A stretch of DNA of 8,469 nt from a bacterium (GTDB taxonomy: Bacteria; Sumerlaeota; Sumerlaeia; MVZB01): the NCBI GenBank assembly GCA_023480605.1, contig JAMCWS010000018.1, positions 1 through 8,469 on the forward strand. Direction: 5' to 3'. Below, piece by piece: positions 1-6,770 of the stretch (position 1 is the first letter of the stretch; every line of letters begins with the position of its first letter). The notes beneath the pieces were generated by a model. The model did no database searches, was not told the origin of the DNA, and worked only from the letters and a program-made list of their open reading frames with translations. The position numbers and the translations under genes are program-made.

Positions 1-1
1 G

Positions 2-391
2 ATCCTGGCGCGCCCGGGGCAGAAGCCGCGTCGCCTCATGTCGATGGACGAACTCACGATGATCGGCCTGCACAACGTGGCCAACGCGCTGGCGGCTCTG
101 TGCGCCGCCGACGCGCTGGGTATCGACCCGGCGGCGGCCGCCCGCTCGCTGGCCGAATTCCGCGCTGCCCCTCATCGCATGGAATTGGTCGCCATCCTGC
201 GCGGCGTGCAATATATCGACGACTCCAAGGCCACCAACATCGACGCCATGCGCCAAGCCCTGGCCGCGTTCGAAGGGGGTGTGCACCTGATCGCCGGCGG
301 GCGCGATAAAAACAGCCCCTTCGACACCATGACCGAACTGCTGGCCGGACGCGTCAAAGCCATCTACCTGATCGGCGAGGCAGAAAGCATC
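2..391 (+). pseudogene. murD: MurD C-terminal-domain fragment, inverted relative to the rest of murD
   Basis: This fragment encodes part of UDP-N-acetylmuramoyl-L-alanine:D-glutamate ligase, the cytoplasmic enzyme that adds D-Glu to the peptidoglycan precursor. The frame starting at base 2 is open from the window edge. It reads through the GLHNVANALAA segment (near bases 68-100), then APHRMELV, then the MurD hallmark DDSKATNIDAM (near 218-250), LIAGGRDK (near 289-312) and LIGEAES (near 368-388). These fit the late central and C-terminal (ligand-closing) domains of MurD and not MurC, E or F. Downstream of about base 391 the frame stays open to 757, but that part is exactly antisense to the MurD N-terminal piece and has no homology of its own. 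The last roughly 65 residues of a normal MurD, including the usual SPACASFD-like motif, are absent. The identity of the domain is clear. Whether the break is biological or technical is not. Confidence 0.85.
383..391. other. Inverted junction inside murD (breakpoint interval)
   Basis: To the left of this interval MurD reads on the plus strand, and to the right it reads on the minus strand. The nine bases GAAAGCATC can be read as a plausible continuation of both pieces (plus ...GEAESI, minus ...INQDDAF). The exact crossover therefore cannot be resolved, and a short shared sequence at the join is possible. Confidence 0.8.
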
Positions 392-1093
392 GTCCTGGTT
401 GATGACCAGAGTCTGCTCGGAAGCCTGGTTGTCGGTGATGCGTTGCTTGTGGCGCGCGTATTCCTCCATCGAGGCGTGACGGTCGAGGTGGTCGGGCGTC
501 ACGTTGAGGATGAGGGCCACGTCGGGTTGAAAAAACTCGACGGTTTCGAGTTGGAAACTGCTGACTTCGACCACGAAAACCGTCTGGGCCAGCGCGTCAT
601 GACTCTCCATGACGGCGTCGGAGAAGGCGTGGCCGATGTTGCCGCAGGCGACGGCCCGCAGTCCGGCCTGCTGACAGATTTTTTCGATCAGGGTGGTGGT
701 GGTCGTTTTGCCGTTGGTGCCGGTGACGGCGACCACGCGCGAGCCACCCGCGCATAACCAGGCTAGTTCGAGTTCGCCGCGCACGGGCATCCCCGCCTTC
801 GCCGCCGTGCGCAACAGGCGGTGGCCGGCGGCGATGCCGGGCGAGGCCACCAAGGCCTGCACGCCGTCGAGGCCGGCCTCGGATCCGAATCGCAGACCGA
901 TCCCGGCGGCGGCGAGTTCGGCGAATCGCGCCTCGCCAGGATCGGCGAAGTCGTCGAAGATCACCACGCGCCGGCCAAGGCGGGCAAGCAGGCGGGCGGC
1001 GGCCAAGCCGCTCTTGCCCGCTCCCAGAATGCCGTATTGCCGGAACTGGAGAAATGCCGCGTCGGCGCGGCGATCCGTAATATTCAACGTCAT
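383..1093 (-). pseudogene. murD: MurD N-terminal and central domain fragment
   Basis: This is the N-terminal part of the D-glutamate-adding ligase. About 237 codons read from ATG at 1093. Residues 21-30 are a Rossmann-type GILGAGKSGL for UDP binding, and 122-131 are the ATP-binding AVTGTNGKTT P-loop (Lys129). EVSSFQLE lies at about 176-183 and LNVTPDHLDRH at 197-206 with the metal/substrate His202. Lys216 in RHKQRI matches the lysine that is carbamylated in E. coli MurD. The fragment ends at VINQDD (about 230-235), where intact MurD normally continues for some 200 residues. Here the minus strand instead becomes the complement of the plus-strand MurD piece. The gene follows nuoM by about 195 bp. 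An in-frame GTG at 1102 has GGAGG at 1113-1117, 10 nt upstream, and may be the true start, since the same GGAGG is 19 nt from the ATG. Confidence 0.87.
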
Positions 1094-1112
1094 GTCGTTC
1101 ACTTTCGGTTTC

Positions 1113-1117
1113 CCTCC
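1113..1117 (-). promoter_or_regulatory. Candidate ribosome binding site of murD
   Basis: A GGAGG on the minus strand lies 10 nt from an in-frame GTG (1100-1102) and 19 nt from the ATG at 1093. It favours the GTG as the start, although 10 nt is slightly long. Confidence 0.4.
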
Positions 1118-1143
1118 CCCACCGATCGAATTGGTACTGTAAC

Positions 1144-1166
1144 GCGGAAAAACGGAATTTTCCCGC
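1144..1166 (-). promoter_or_regulatory. Hairpin in the murD leader
   Basis: On the minus strand GCGGGAAAA, loop TTCCG, TTTTTCCGC forms a 9-bp stem with one G-U pair, about 50 nt upstream of the murD start. A run of T precedes it rather than follows it in the minus direction, so it does not fit an intrinsic terminator for nuo. It could shape the murD leader, but its function is not known. Confidence 0.35.
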
Positions 1167-1222
1167 AAAAAAGGGGGGAGGAAGCCGAATAACCGGCGAA
1201 AGACGACGCCGTGTCAGACGGA

Positions 1223-1260
1223 GGCTGGAGGCTGAAGGCTGGAGGCCACGGGCCTTCGCC
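1223..1260. repeat. Heptamer tandem repeat with overlapping hairpin
   Basis: The units GGCTGGA, GGCTGAA, GGCTGGA and a partial GGC run in tandem at 1223-1246. GGCTGAAGGC (1230-1239) pairs with GCCTTCGCC (1252-1260) in a 9-bp stem with one bulge and a 12-nt loop. No T-run follows on either strand, so a terminator role is only a possibility. Confidence 0.6.
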
Positions 1261-1288
1261 TTGCCTGGCGCTGCCGGAGGGGGGCAAA

Positions 1289-2842
1289 TTATCGCGCCGC
1301 GGGGGCGGAAAGGCGGGCCGTCATCGTTGTCTCGGGCGTCTCGACCGCGCGGACGATCGTCGCCGAGGCCGGATCGAGAGCCCGGGTGAAAGGGATCGGG
1401 TAGAGGCCGATCCAGAAGGCGAATAGCAAAAGCGCCGCCAGCGTGAAGGCCTCGCGCAGGTTCAGGTCGTTGAGGCTTTTGTTGGCGTCCTTATCCAAGG
1501 CGCCGAAGAAGGTCAGTTGCATCATCCGCAGCAAATAGCAGGCCGCCAGGATGACGCCCGTCGCGGCCGCGACCGCCCACAGCCACCAGACCTTGTAGGA
1601 TCCCAGCAAGATGAGGAATTCGCCGACGAAGCCGTTGAGTCCGGGCAGGCCGACCGAGGAGAGGACCATCAGGCCGGTCAGCACGGCGTAGATCTTCAGG
1701 TTGTGGGCCAGGCCGCCGAACTCGCCCATCTCGCGCGTGTGGCGGCGTTCGTAAAGATAGCCGACGCAGAGGAACAGGCCGCCGGTCGAGATGCCGTGGT
1801 TGAGCATCTGGAGGGCCGCGCCGGTGACCGCCTGTTGCTGGAAGGCGAAGATCCCCAGGACGATGAAGCCCATGTGGCTGACCGAGGAGTAGGCGACGAG
1901 ACGCTTCATATCGGTTTGGGCGAAGGCCGTCAGCGCGCCGTAGATAATGGCGACGACCGCCAGGGTCATCATGAGGGGCGCGGCTTGCACGGCCATCGCC
2001 GGGAACATCGGGATGCAGAAACGCATCATGCCGTAAACGCCCGTCTTGAGCAGCACGCCGGCCAGGATAACCGAGCCCGCCGTCGGAGCCTCGGTGTGGG
2101 CGTCGGGCAGCCAGGTGTGGAGCGGAAAGAGCGGAACCTTGATGGCGAAGGCGAGCATGAAGGCCGCGAAGACCGCCATCTGGACCGTCGACGGCAGGCG
2201 AGCGGTGATTTCGGTCAGTTGCAGGACGTCGAAGGTGCCCTGGCCGTTCCAGAAGGGGCGGCTCTGGAAGTAAAGGGTCAGGATGCCCAGCAGCATCAGC
2301 ACCGACCCGGCCATCGTGTAGAGGAAGAACTTCATCGTTGCGTAAACGCGCCGGCCCGAACCGAAAATGCCGATGAGGAAGTAGAGCGGCACGAGCATCA
2401 GTTCCCAGAAGATGTAGAAGACGACCAGGTCCAGTGCGAGAAACGTGCCCAATATCCCCGATTGGAGGAGTAGTAAAAAGAAGTAGAATTCTTTTTGGCG
2501 TTTCTGGATCGCCGTCCATGAGCCGAGAATCGACAGCAGCACGAGCAGGTTGGTGAGGATCACAAGCGAGCCGGAAAGGCCGTCGAGCCCGAGCAGCAGG
2601 CTGATGTTGAGGTTTTCGATCCAGGGAATATTGACCGAGGCGGTGAACGCGCCGGGGTCATGCACGATGCCGGGCACGAAACGCAGGGAGATCAGCAGCG
2701 TCAGAATCGAGCCGGCCAGGGCGATCCAGCGCGAGAGTCCCTCGCGCCCGACGGGCTGGGCGAAAGCCGCCAGCAGGGCGGTCGCGATGGGTAGAAAAAC
2801 CATCGCCAGCAGGCTAACATGTTGCAGGTTTGTCAGTTCCAT
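1289..2842 (-). CDS. nuoM: NADH-quinone oxidoreductase subunit M
   Basis: This is an antiporter-like proton-pumping subunit near the distal end of the complex I membrane arm (517 residues, the usual size). It is strongly hydrophobic throughout, with about 14 membrane segments expected. Visible signatures are FYIFWELMLVPLYFLIG with the TM5 Glu147, AFAIKVPLFPLHTWLPDAHT (231-250) with Lys235, LLKTGVYG with Lys266, DMKRLVAYSSVSHMGF (311-326), LNHGIS with His349, and NGFVGEF with Glu408. These correspond to the known E. coli channel residues Glu144, Lys234, Lys265 and Glu407. An upstream in-frame ATG at 2854 would add four residues. I prefer 2842 because GGGG lies 6 nt before it and nothing similar precedes 2854. 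It is the last nuo gene here and is separated from nuoL by a 206-bp repeat-filled spacer. The motif set and family length separate it from NuoL and NuoN. Confidence 0.96.
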   Translation of the reverse strand: MELTNLQHVSLLAMVFLPIATALLAAFAQPVGREGLSRWIALAGSILTLLISLRFVPGIVHDPGAFTASVNIPWIENLNISLLLGLDGLSGSLVILTNLLVLLSILGSWTAIQKRQKEFYFFLLLLQSGILGTFLALDLVVFYIFWELMLVPLYFLIGIFGSGRRVYATMKFFLYTMAGSVLMLLGILTLYFQSRPFWNGQGTFDVLQLTEITARLPSTVQMAVFAAFMLAFAIKVPLFPLHTWLPDAHTEAPTAGSVILAGVLLKTGVYGMMRFCIPMFPAMAVQAAPLMMTLAVVAIIYGALTAFAQTDMKRLVAYSSVSHMGFIVLGIFAFQQQAVTGAALQMLNHGISTGGLFLCVGYLYERRHTREMGEFGGLAHNLKIYAVLTGLMVLSSVGLPGLNGFVGEFLILLGSYKVWWLWAVAAATGVILAACYLLRMMQLTFFGALDKDANKSLNDLNLREAFTLAALLLFAFWIGLYPIPFTRALDPASATIVRAVETPETTMTARLSAPAAR

Positions 2843-2848
2843 GGTTAT

Positions 2849-2852
2849 CCCC
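2849..2852 (-). promoter_or_regulatory. Ribosome binding site deciding the nuoM start
   Basis: GGGG on the minus strand lies 6 nt before the ATG at 2842. It overlaps the upstream ATG at 2854, making that codon unlikely as the start. Confidence 0.5.
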
Positions 2853-2853
2853 A

Positions 2854-3052
2854 TTAATTCGTTATCGTGATCGTAGTCGTAATCGAATCCTACCGATCAT
2901 CCAGACCTTGAATCTTATCGCCAATATACTCTCTCTCATCGCGTGCTCGTGTTTGTAATTGTAATCGGACGTTTTTTCCGTTTGTTCCCATAATCCTCGC
3001 TACCGGAACCTGATCGATTACGATTACGACTACGATCACGATCACGAATTAA
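2854..3052. repeat. 199-bp spacer element bounded by 32-bp inverted repeats
   Basis: The left arm, 2854-2885, is the reverse complement of the right arm, 3021-3052, at 31 of 32 positions (one mismatch, at 2863). Each arm starts with TTAATTCG at its outer end and continues as degenerate hexamers of the type CGTGAT, CGTAGT, CGTAAT. The 135-bp middle holds one more degenerate array (2942-2968) and no gene. The right arm contains the nuoL stop codon (3049-3051). In mRNA the arms could form a long stem. The layout resembles a MITE, but no transposase and no clear target duplication are visible. Confidence 0.75.
2942..2968 (+). repeat. Degenerate hexamer array inside the spacer element
   Basis: CGTGCT, CGTGTT, TGTAAT, TGTAAT, CGG follow the same order of unit variants (GTG-type first, GTAAT-type last) as the flanking arms, with more substitutions. 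It looks like an older copy. Confidence 0.55.
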
Positions 3053-5043
3053 AACCACAGCACCAGCCAGACGACCACATTCACGCCTACCAGGAAGCCG
3101 AGGGCGTAGGACTGGACCTGCCCGTTCTGAAGTCCGCGCAGCGCCCGGCTGCCCAGGCTGGCCAGGCCGCCGATGGTGTGCAGGATGCCGTCGATGATCC
3201 AGCGGTCGAACCATGTGGCCAGGCGGGCGACGCCGCGCAGGCCGCCGGCGACCGCTAGGTTGTAGAAATCATCCCACCACCAGCGGTGGTAACTGAGTTG
3301 GTAGAGCGATCCGAAGCGGTGGGCCGCCCGGTCGGCGGCGGCGGGCCAGGCCTTGAGCGCGTAGTGGCGGGCCAGCAGCAGACCGGCGACGGCCAGCGCG
3401 ATCGAGAAGAGCATCAGCCCCACTTCAAGTCCAGCGCCGTGATGGACGGCCTCGCCGGCCGCCGCCATGTGGGCGCGCGCGGCGATGATCTCGCGCGCCG
3501 GCGCCAACACCGGCTCCAGGAACGTGCTGACGACGCCCTCCTTGCCCTCGCCGCCCAGGAAAAGCGGCGGCAGGTTGAGGAAACCCGCGCCGACGGCGCC
3601 GACGGCCAGAAGGATCAGGGGGATGGTCATCGTCGCCGGCGACTCGTGCACCGCTCCGTGGCCGTGGGCGTCGCCGTGTCCGTGGCCATGGGCCTTTTCC
3701 AGGCGGCTTTCGCCTTCGAACGTCAGGAAATAAGCGCGGAAGCTGTATATCGCGGTCATGAGGGCCGTCACCACGCCCAGCACCCACAACCCGAGGCGGC
3801 CGGAGGCGAACGTCTGCCAAAGGATCTCGTCCTTCGAGAAGAAACCGGCCAGGGGCGGGATGCCGGCGATGGCCAGGCAGGCGATGAAGAACGTCACGGC
3901 CGTCTTGGGCATGGCGCGCCGCAGGCCGCCCAGGTTGAACAAATCCTGCTCGTGGTGGGCCGAGTGAATGACGCTGCCGGCCCCGAGGAAGAGCAGGCCC
4001 TTGAAAAACGCATGAGTGAAAACGTGGAAAATGCCGGCGACGAACGCCCCGACGCCGCAGGCCAGGAACATGTAGCCGAGCTGGCTGACGGTCGAGTAGG
4101 CCAGCACCTTCTTGATGTCGCGCTGCGTGAGGGCGATCGAGCCGGCCACGAAGGCGGTGAGGGCGGCGACGATCGCCACCACCAGCATCGTCGCCGGCGC
4201 CAGGGCGAACAGCGCCGAGAGGCGCACCATCAGGTAGACGCCGGCGGTCACCATGGTCGCCGCATGGATGAGGGCCGAGACGGGGGTGGGGCCGGCCATC
4301 GCGTCGGGCAGCCAGACGAACAGCGGAATCTGGGCGCTTTTGCCGGTGCAGCCCAGGAAGAGCATCAGGGTCAATGCGGTGACGAAGGCTCCGCCGGCGC
4401 GCAGGAGCGGATTGGCGCCGGCCGCGGCCTCGCCCAGGATGGTCTGGATATGAAGGGTGCCGGTGGCCTTGAAGAGCATGCACATCGCCACCAGGAAGCC
4501 GAAGTCGCCGATGCGGTTGACGATGAAGGCCTTCTTGCCGGCGTCGGCCGCGCCCGGCAGCGCCAGGTAATAGCCAATGAGCAGGTAGGAACACAGGCCG
4601 ACGCCTTCCCAGCCGACGAACATCACCGGCAGGCTGTCGCCCAACACCAGCACGAGCATGCTGAAGTCGAACAGCCCCATGTATGCGAAAAAGCGGTTGA
4701 AGCCGGGGTCGCCTTCCATGTAACCCATCGAATAAAGGAAAACGAGCGAGCTGACCAACGTCACGAAAAAGAGCATCAGGCAGGTGAGCTGGTCGACGTG
4801 GAAGCCGACGCGCACGCTCAGATCCCCGACGGCCAGCCATTGCCAGAGCGTGACGTCGACCGGCAGGGCAATGCGCCCGCCCAGCGCACCGATGAATAGC
4901 ACGGCGCCGATCACGGCCGAGCCTCCCATGCACAGAACGGCCAGCCACCCGCCGGCGCGCCCGAGCCAGCGGCCAAAAAGCCCGTTGGCCAGAAAAGCGA
5001 GCAGGGGAAGCACTGGAATGAGCAGGATCAGTTGGGGATTCAT
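3049..5043 (-). CDS. nuoL: NADH-quinone oxidoreductase subunit L
   Basis: This is the terminal proton-pumping antiporter-like subunit of complex I, carrying the long lateral helix (664 residues, normal to slightly long). Visible motifs are FVGWEGVGLCSYLLIGYY with Glu146, GCTGKSAQIPLFVWLPDAM (231-249) with Lys235, AGPTPVSALIHAATMVTAGV (250-269) with His260, RDIKKVLAYSTVSQLGYM (308-325), FTHAFFKGLLFLGAGS with His344 and Lys348, and FFSKDEIL with Lys404. These match the E. coli channel residues Glu144, Lys229, His254, Lys342 and Lys399. Residues 452-466 form a His/Gly-rich loop. The C-terminus (about 580-664) holds the amphipathic lateral helix and a last membrane segment. The ATG at 5043 is chosen with GGAG 11 nt upstream. 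A TTG at 5067 would add eight residues but has no ribosome site. The stop codon lies inside an inverted repeat. The neighbours, size and lateral helix argue against an Mrp-type antiporter. Confidence 0.96.
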   Translation of the reverse strand: MNPQLILLIPVLPLLAFLANGLFGRWLGRAGGWLAVLCMGGSAVIGAVLFIGALGGRIALPVDVTLWQWLAVGDLSVRVGFHVDQLTCLMLFFVTLVSSLVFLYSMGYMEGDPGFNRFFAYMGLFDFSMLVLVLGDSLPVMFVGWEGVGLCSYLLIGYYLALPGAADAGKKAFIVNRIGDFGFLVAMCMLFKATGTLHIQTILGEAAAGANPLLRAGGAFVTALTLMLFLGCTGKSAQIPLFVWLPDAMAGPTPVSALIHAATMVTAGVYLMVRLSALFALAPATMLVVAIVAALTAFVAGSIALTQRDIKKVLAYSTVSQLGYMFLACGVGAFVAGIFHVFTHAFFKGLLFLGAGSVIHSAHHEQDLFNLGGLRRAMPKTAVTFFIACLAIAGIPPLAGFFSKDEILWQTFASGRLGLWVLGVVTALMTAIYSFRAYFLTFEGESRLEKAHGHGHGDAHGHGAVHESPATMTIPLILLAVGAVGAGFLNLPPLFLGGEGKEGVVSTFLEPVLAPAREIIAARAHMAAAGEAVHHGAGLEVGLMLFSIALAVAGLLLARHYALKAWPAAADRAAHRFGSLYQLSYHRWWWDDFYNLAVAGGLRGVARLATWFDRWIIDGILHTIGGLASLGSRALRGLQNGQVQSYALGFLVGVNVVVWLVLWF

Positions 5044-5104
5044 GCGTGTCAAGACTCCATCATTCAATGCGGGTCAGCGTATATGCTGATGATATTGTTT
5101 TTTT

Positions 5105-5198
5105 CGTGATCGTGATCGATGTTGTTAGTACTGGCGTTGGAGTGGCGGTTCATCATTTTCAATCCGATTACGATTACGATCACGATCACGATCACGAG
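5105..5198. repeat. Facing hexamer arrays in the nuoN/nuoL spacer
   Basis: The left array (5105-5120) has two CGTGAT units. The right array (5165-5198) reads CGATTA twice, CGATCA three times, then CGAG, so it is in inverted orientation. The arms can pair over about 15-17 bp around a loop of roughly 60-70 nt. The unit sequences and their order match the nuoL/nuoM spacer arms. Confidence 0.75.
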
Positions 5199-5244
5199 AA
5201 AACGGACCAGGCACTGAGCATAGGCTCAACCGTGCTTGTCCTTT

Positions 5245-5271
5245 CGGTCCCATCCGTCACATCCGTCCCAT
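5245..5271 (+). repeat. Three nonamers directly after nuoN
   Basis: CGGTCCCAT, CCGTCACAT and CCGTCCCAT run in tandem, ending 3 bp from the nuoN stop codon. They share the TCCCAT core with the nonamers in the nuoK/nuoJ spacer. Confidence 0.65.
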
Positions 5272-5274
5272 TCT

Positions 5275-6756
5275 CTACGCGGCGAACAGATACAGCCACG
5301 GAAAGACGGCGAAGACGAAAACGCCCACCGCGCCGACCGTCAAGATGACGAAATTCACTCCTTCGGCCGGAATCAATCGTTCGCCGGCCTCGGGGCTGGG
5401 TTCCTCCATATACATGGTGACGGTGACGCGCAGGTAATAAAACGCCGAGGCCACCGAGGCCAGCACGCCCAGAACGGCAAGGCGGATGTGGTCGCCTTCG
5501 ATGGCCACCGAAAACAGACGCAATTTACCGAAGAAGCCCACCGTCGGGGGGACGCCGACCAGCGAAACGAGTGCCAGAGCCATGATCATCGCCAAGGCCG
5601 GCGAGCGGCGGCCCAGGCCGGCGTAGTGACTGATCCTGCCCTCGCCCAGGGGACCGAGCGTCGTCGCCACGCCGAAGACCAGCAGCGTCATCAGCGTGTA
5701 GGCCAGCAGGTAGTAGGCGACGGCCACACGGGCTTCGGCCAGCAAGTCGGGCCGCCGCAGCAGGACGACCATCGGCACGAGCGTGTAGCCGCTGTGGGCG
5801 ATGGACGAGTAAGCCAGCAGGCGCTTGAGATTGGGCTGCACGATGGCGCCGACGTTGCCCACCACCATGCTGGCGGCGACGATGGCGTAAAGGGCGACCC
5901 ACAGCCCCTGCGGCAGGTCGCGCCAGCCGGCGACGATGGCCATCAGATTGAAGAACACCACGAAGCCGCCGACCTTCGAGCCGGTGGCGATGGCCGCGGC
6001 GATGGGGGTGGGCGCCCCTTCATACACGTCGGGCGCATACATGTGGAACGGGGCGAGGGTGAGTTTGAAACCGAGGCCGATCATCAACAGCCCGACGCCG
6101 ATGGCCAGATAAGCGGGGTTGAGAATCCGGCCGGCGGCGATCGCCTGGCCGATGGCGTCGAAGCGGGTCTGACCGGTGGCGCCGTAGACGAATCCGATGC
6201 CCAGCAGCAGGAAGGCGGCGGCGAACGAGCCGAGCAGGAAATACTTGAAGCCCGCTTCGCTCGAACGCAGATTGTTTTTTTCAATGCCCGTCAGGATGTA
6301 AAGCGTGATCGAAAGCAGCTCGATGTTGAGGAAGAGGGTGAGCAGTTCGTTCGACGAGGCCAGGGCCATCATCGCCAGCGTGGCCAGCAGCAGCAGGGCA
6401 TAATACTCGCCGTGGGGGACGGCCCGTCCCGCGAGGTAATTGGGCGAGATCAGGATGAGGAACAGCCCGGTGGCCAGGATCACGTTATGGGCGAGAAAGG
6501 TCAGGTAGCCGGCCTGTATCGTGCCGCCGAAGGCCAACTCCAGGTAATTCGTGTCCATCGGCTGCGGCGGCCTGGCCCAGTAAAGGGCCACCAGCGCCAG
6601 GCCGATGCCGGCCATGCCGATCAGGGCCAGCGTCCAGCGGTGGGCGCGCGGCAGCAGGACGTCGGCCACCAGCACGGCCATGGCGGCGAAGATGAGCACC
6701 AGCAACGGGGAGGTCAGCCGGAGCGAATGCAGGATCTGCTCGATTGAAAATTCCAC
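5275..6756 (-). CDS. nuoN: NADH-quinone oxidoreductase subunit N
   Basis: This is the antiporter-like proton channel nearest the quinone arm (493 residues, typical). Signatures are GEYYALLLLATLAMMALAS (116-134), ELLTLFLNIELLSITLYILT (137-156) with Glu146, SSEAGFKYFLLGSFAAAFLL (165-184) with Lys171, GLGFKLTLAPFHMYAPDVY (227-245) with Lys231, TGSKVGGF with Lys261, NLKRLLAYSSIAHSGY (309-324) and VGFFGKLRLF with Lys411. The APFHMYAPDVYEGAPTPI run separates NuoN from NuoL and NuoM. The frame is open upstream to 7005, but that part overlaps nuoK. GTG at 6756 is chosen because it gives the expected N-terminus, lies 14 bp after the nuoK stop and has GGGA upstream. Tight linkage to nuoK implies co-transcription. 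It precedes nuoL and nuoM instead of following them as in most operons. Confidence 0.95.
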   Translation of the reverse strand: MEFSIEQILHSLRLTSPLLVLIFAAMAVLVADVLLPRAHRWTLALIGMAGIGLALVALYWARPPQPMDTNYLELAFGGTIQAGYLTFLAHNVILATGLFLILISPNYLAGRAVPHGEYYALLLLATLAMMALASSNELLTLFLNIELLSITLYILTGIEKNNLRSSEAGFKYFLLGSFAAAFLLLGIGFVYGATGQTRFDAIGQAIAAGRILNPAYLAIGVGLLMIGLGFKLTLAPFHMYAPDVYEGAPTPIAAAIATGSKVGGFVVFFNLMAIVAGWRDLPQGLWVALYAIVAASMVVGNVGAIVQPNLKRLLAYSSIAHSGYTLVPMVVLLRRPDLLAEARVAVAYYLLAYTLMTLLVFGVATTLGPLGEGRISHYAGLGRRSPALAMIMALALVSLVGVPPTVGFFGKLRLFSVAIEGDHIRLAVLGVLASVASAFYYLRVTVTMYMEEPSPEAGERLIPAEGVNFVILTVGAVGVFVFAVFPWLYLFAA

Positions 6757-6770
6757 GGTAGTCGTCCCGA

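Larger units (their letters stand above)
1094..1288. other. Spacer between nuoM and murD
   Basis: This spacer holds no credible gene. It holds a heptamer run with a hairpin (1223-1260) and a second hairpin (1144-1166) beside a run of pyrimidines on the minus strand. I see no textbook promoter or intrinsic terminator, so it is unclear whether murD is read through from nuo. Confidence 0.5.
5044..5274. other. Repeat-filled spacer between nuoN and nuoL
   Basis: This 231-bp gap holds no gene. From nuoN towards nuoL it contains three nonamers, a small hairpin (TGAGC, loop ATAG, GCTCA, near 5215-5228), a pair of facing hexamer arrays, and an AT-rich stretch (about 5078-5104) before the nuoL leader. 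Confidence 0.7.

Noticed and set aside
392..757. The plus-strand reading frame continues past the murD fragment
   Set aside because: It is the exact codon-for-codon complement of the MurD N-terminal and central region on the minus strand and has no family features of its own.
1130..1175. Sigma-70 promoter for murD
   Set aside because: A TACAGT-like -10 is present, but there is no -35 at proper spacing, so it cannot be supported.
1517..2473. Plus-strand frame of 318 codons opposite nuoM
   Set aside because: It is a shadow of nuoM with charged low-complexity composition and no motif.
2860..3050. CRISPR array
   Set aside because: The units are 6 bp, adjacent and without unique spacers. They are short tandem repeats in inverted pairs.
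3286..4899. Long plus-strand frame of 537 codons opposite nuoL
   Set aside because: It is antisense to clear nuoL motifs, is rich in His, Gln, Asp, Glu and Arg, and has no recognisable domain. Such frames are common opposite GC-rich membrane-protein genes.
5044..5067. TTG start for nuoL at 5067
   Set aside because: It has no ribosome site upstream. The ATG at 5043 gives the typical NuoL N-terminus and has GGAG before it.
5095..5120. Intrinsic terminator after nuoN formed by the hexamer stem and a T-run
   Set aside because: The T-run (5098-5104) lies on the plus strand and becomes an A-run after the stem in the direction of nuo transcription, so it does not fit a terminator for this operon.
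5236..6747. Long plus-strand frame of 503 codons opposite nuoN
   Set aside because: It has the same antisense GC-rich artefact composition, and it also runs through the nonamer repeats.
1289..6756. Mrp-type sodium/proton antiporter or membrane-bound hydrogenase instead of complex I
   Set aside because: NuoI with two complete clusters, NuoJ and NuoK with their conserved residues, and three distinct full-length L, M and N subunits fit complex I. No hydrogenase or Mrp-specific subunits are seen.
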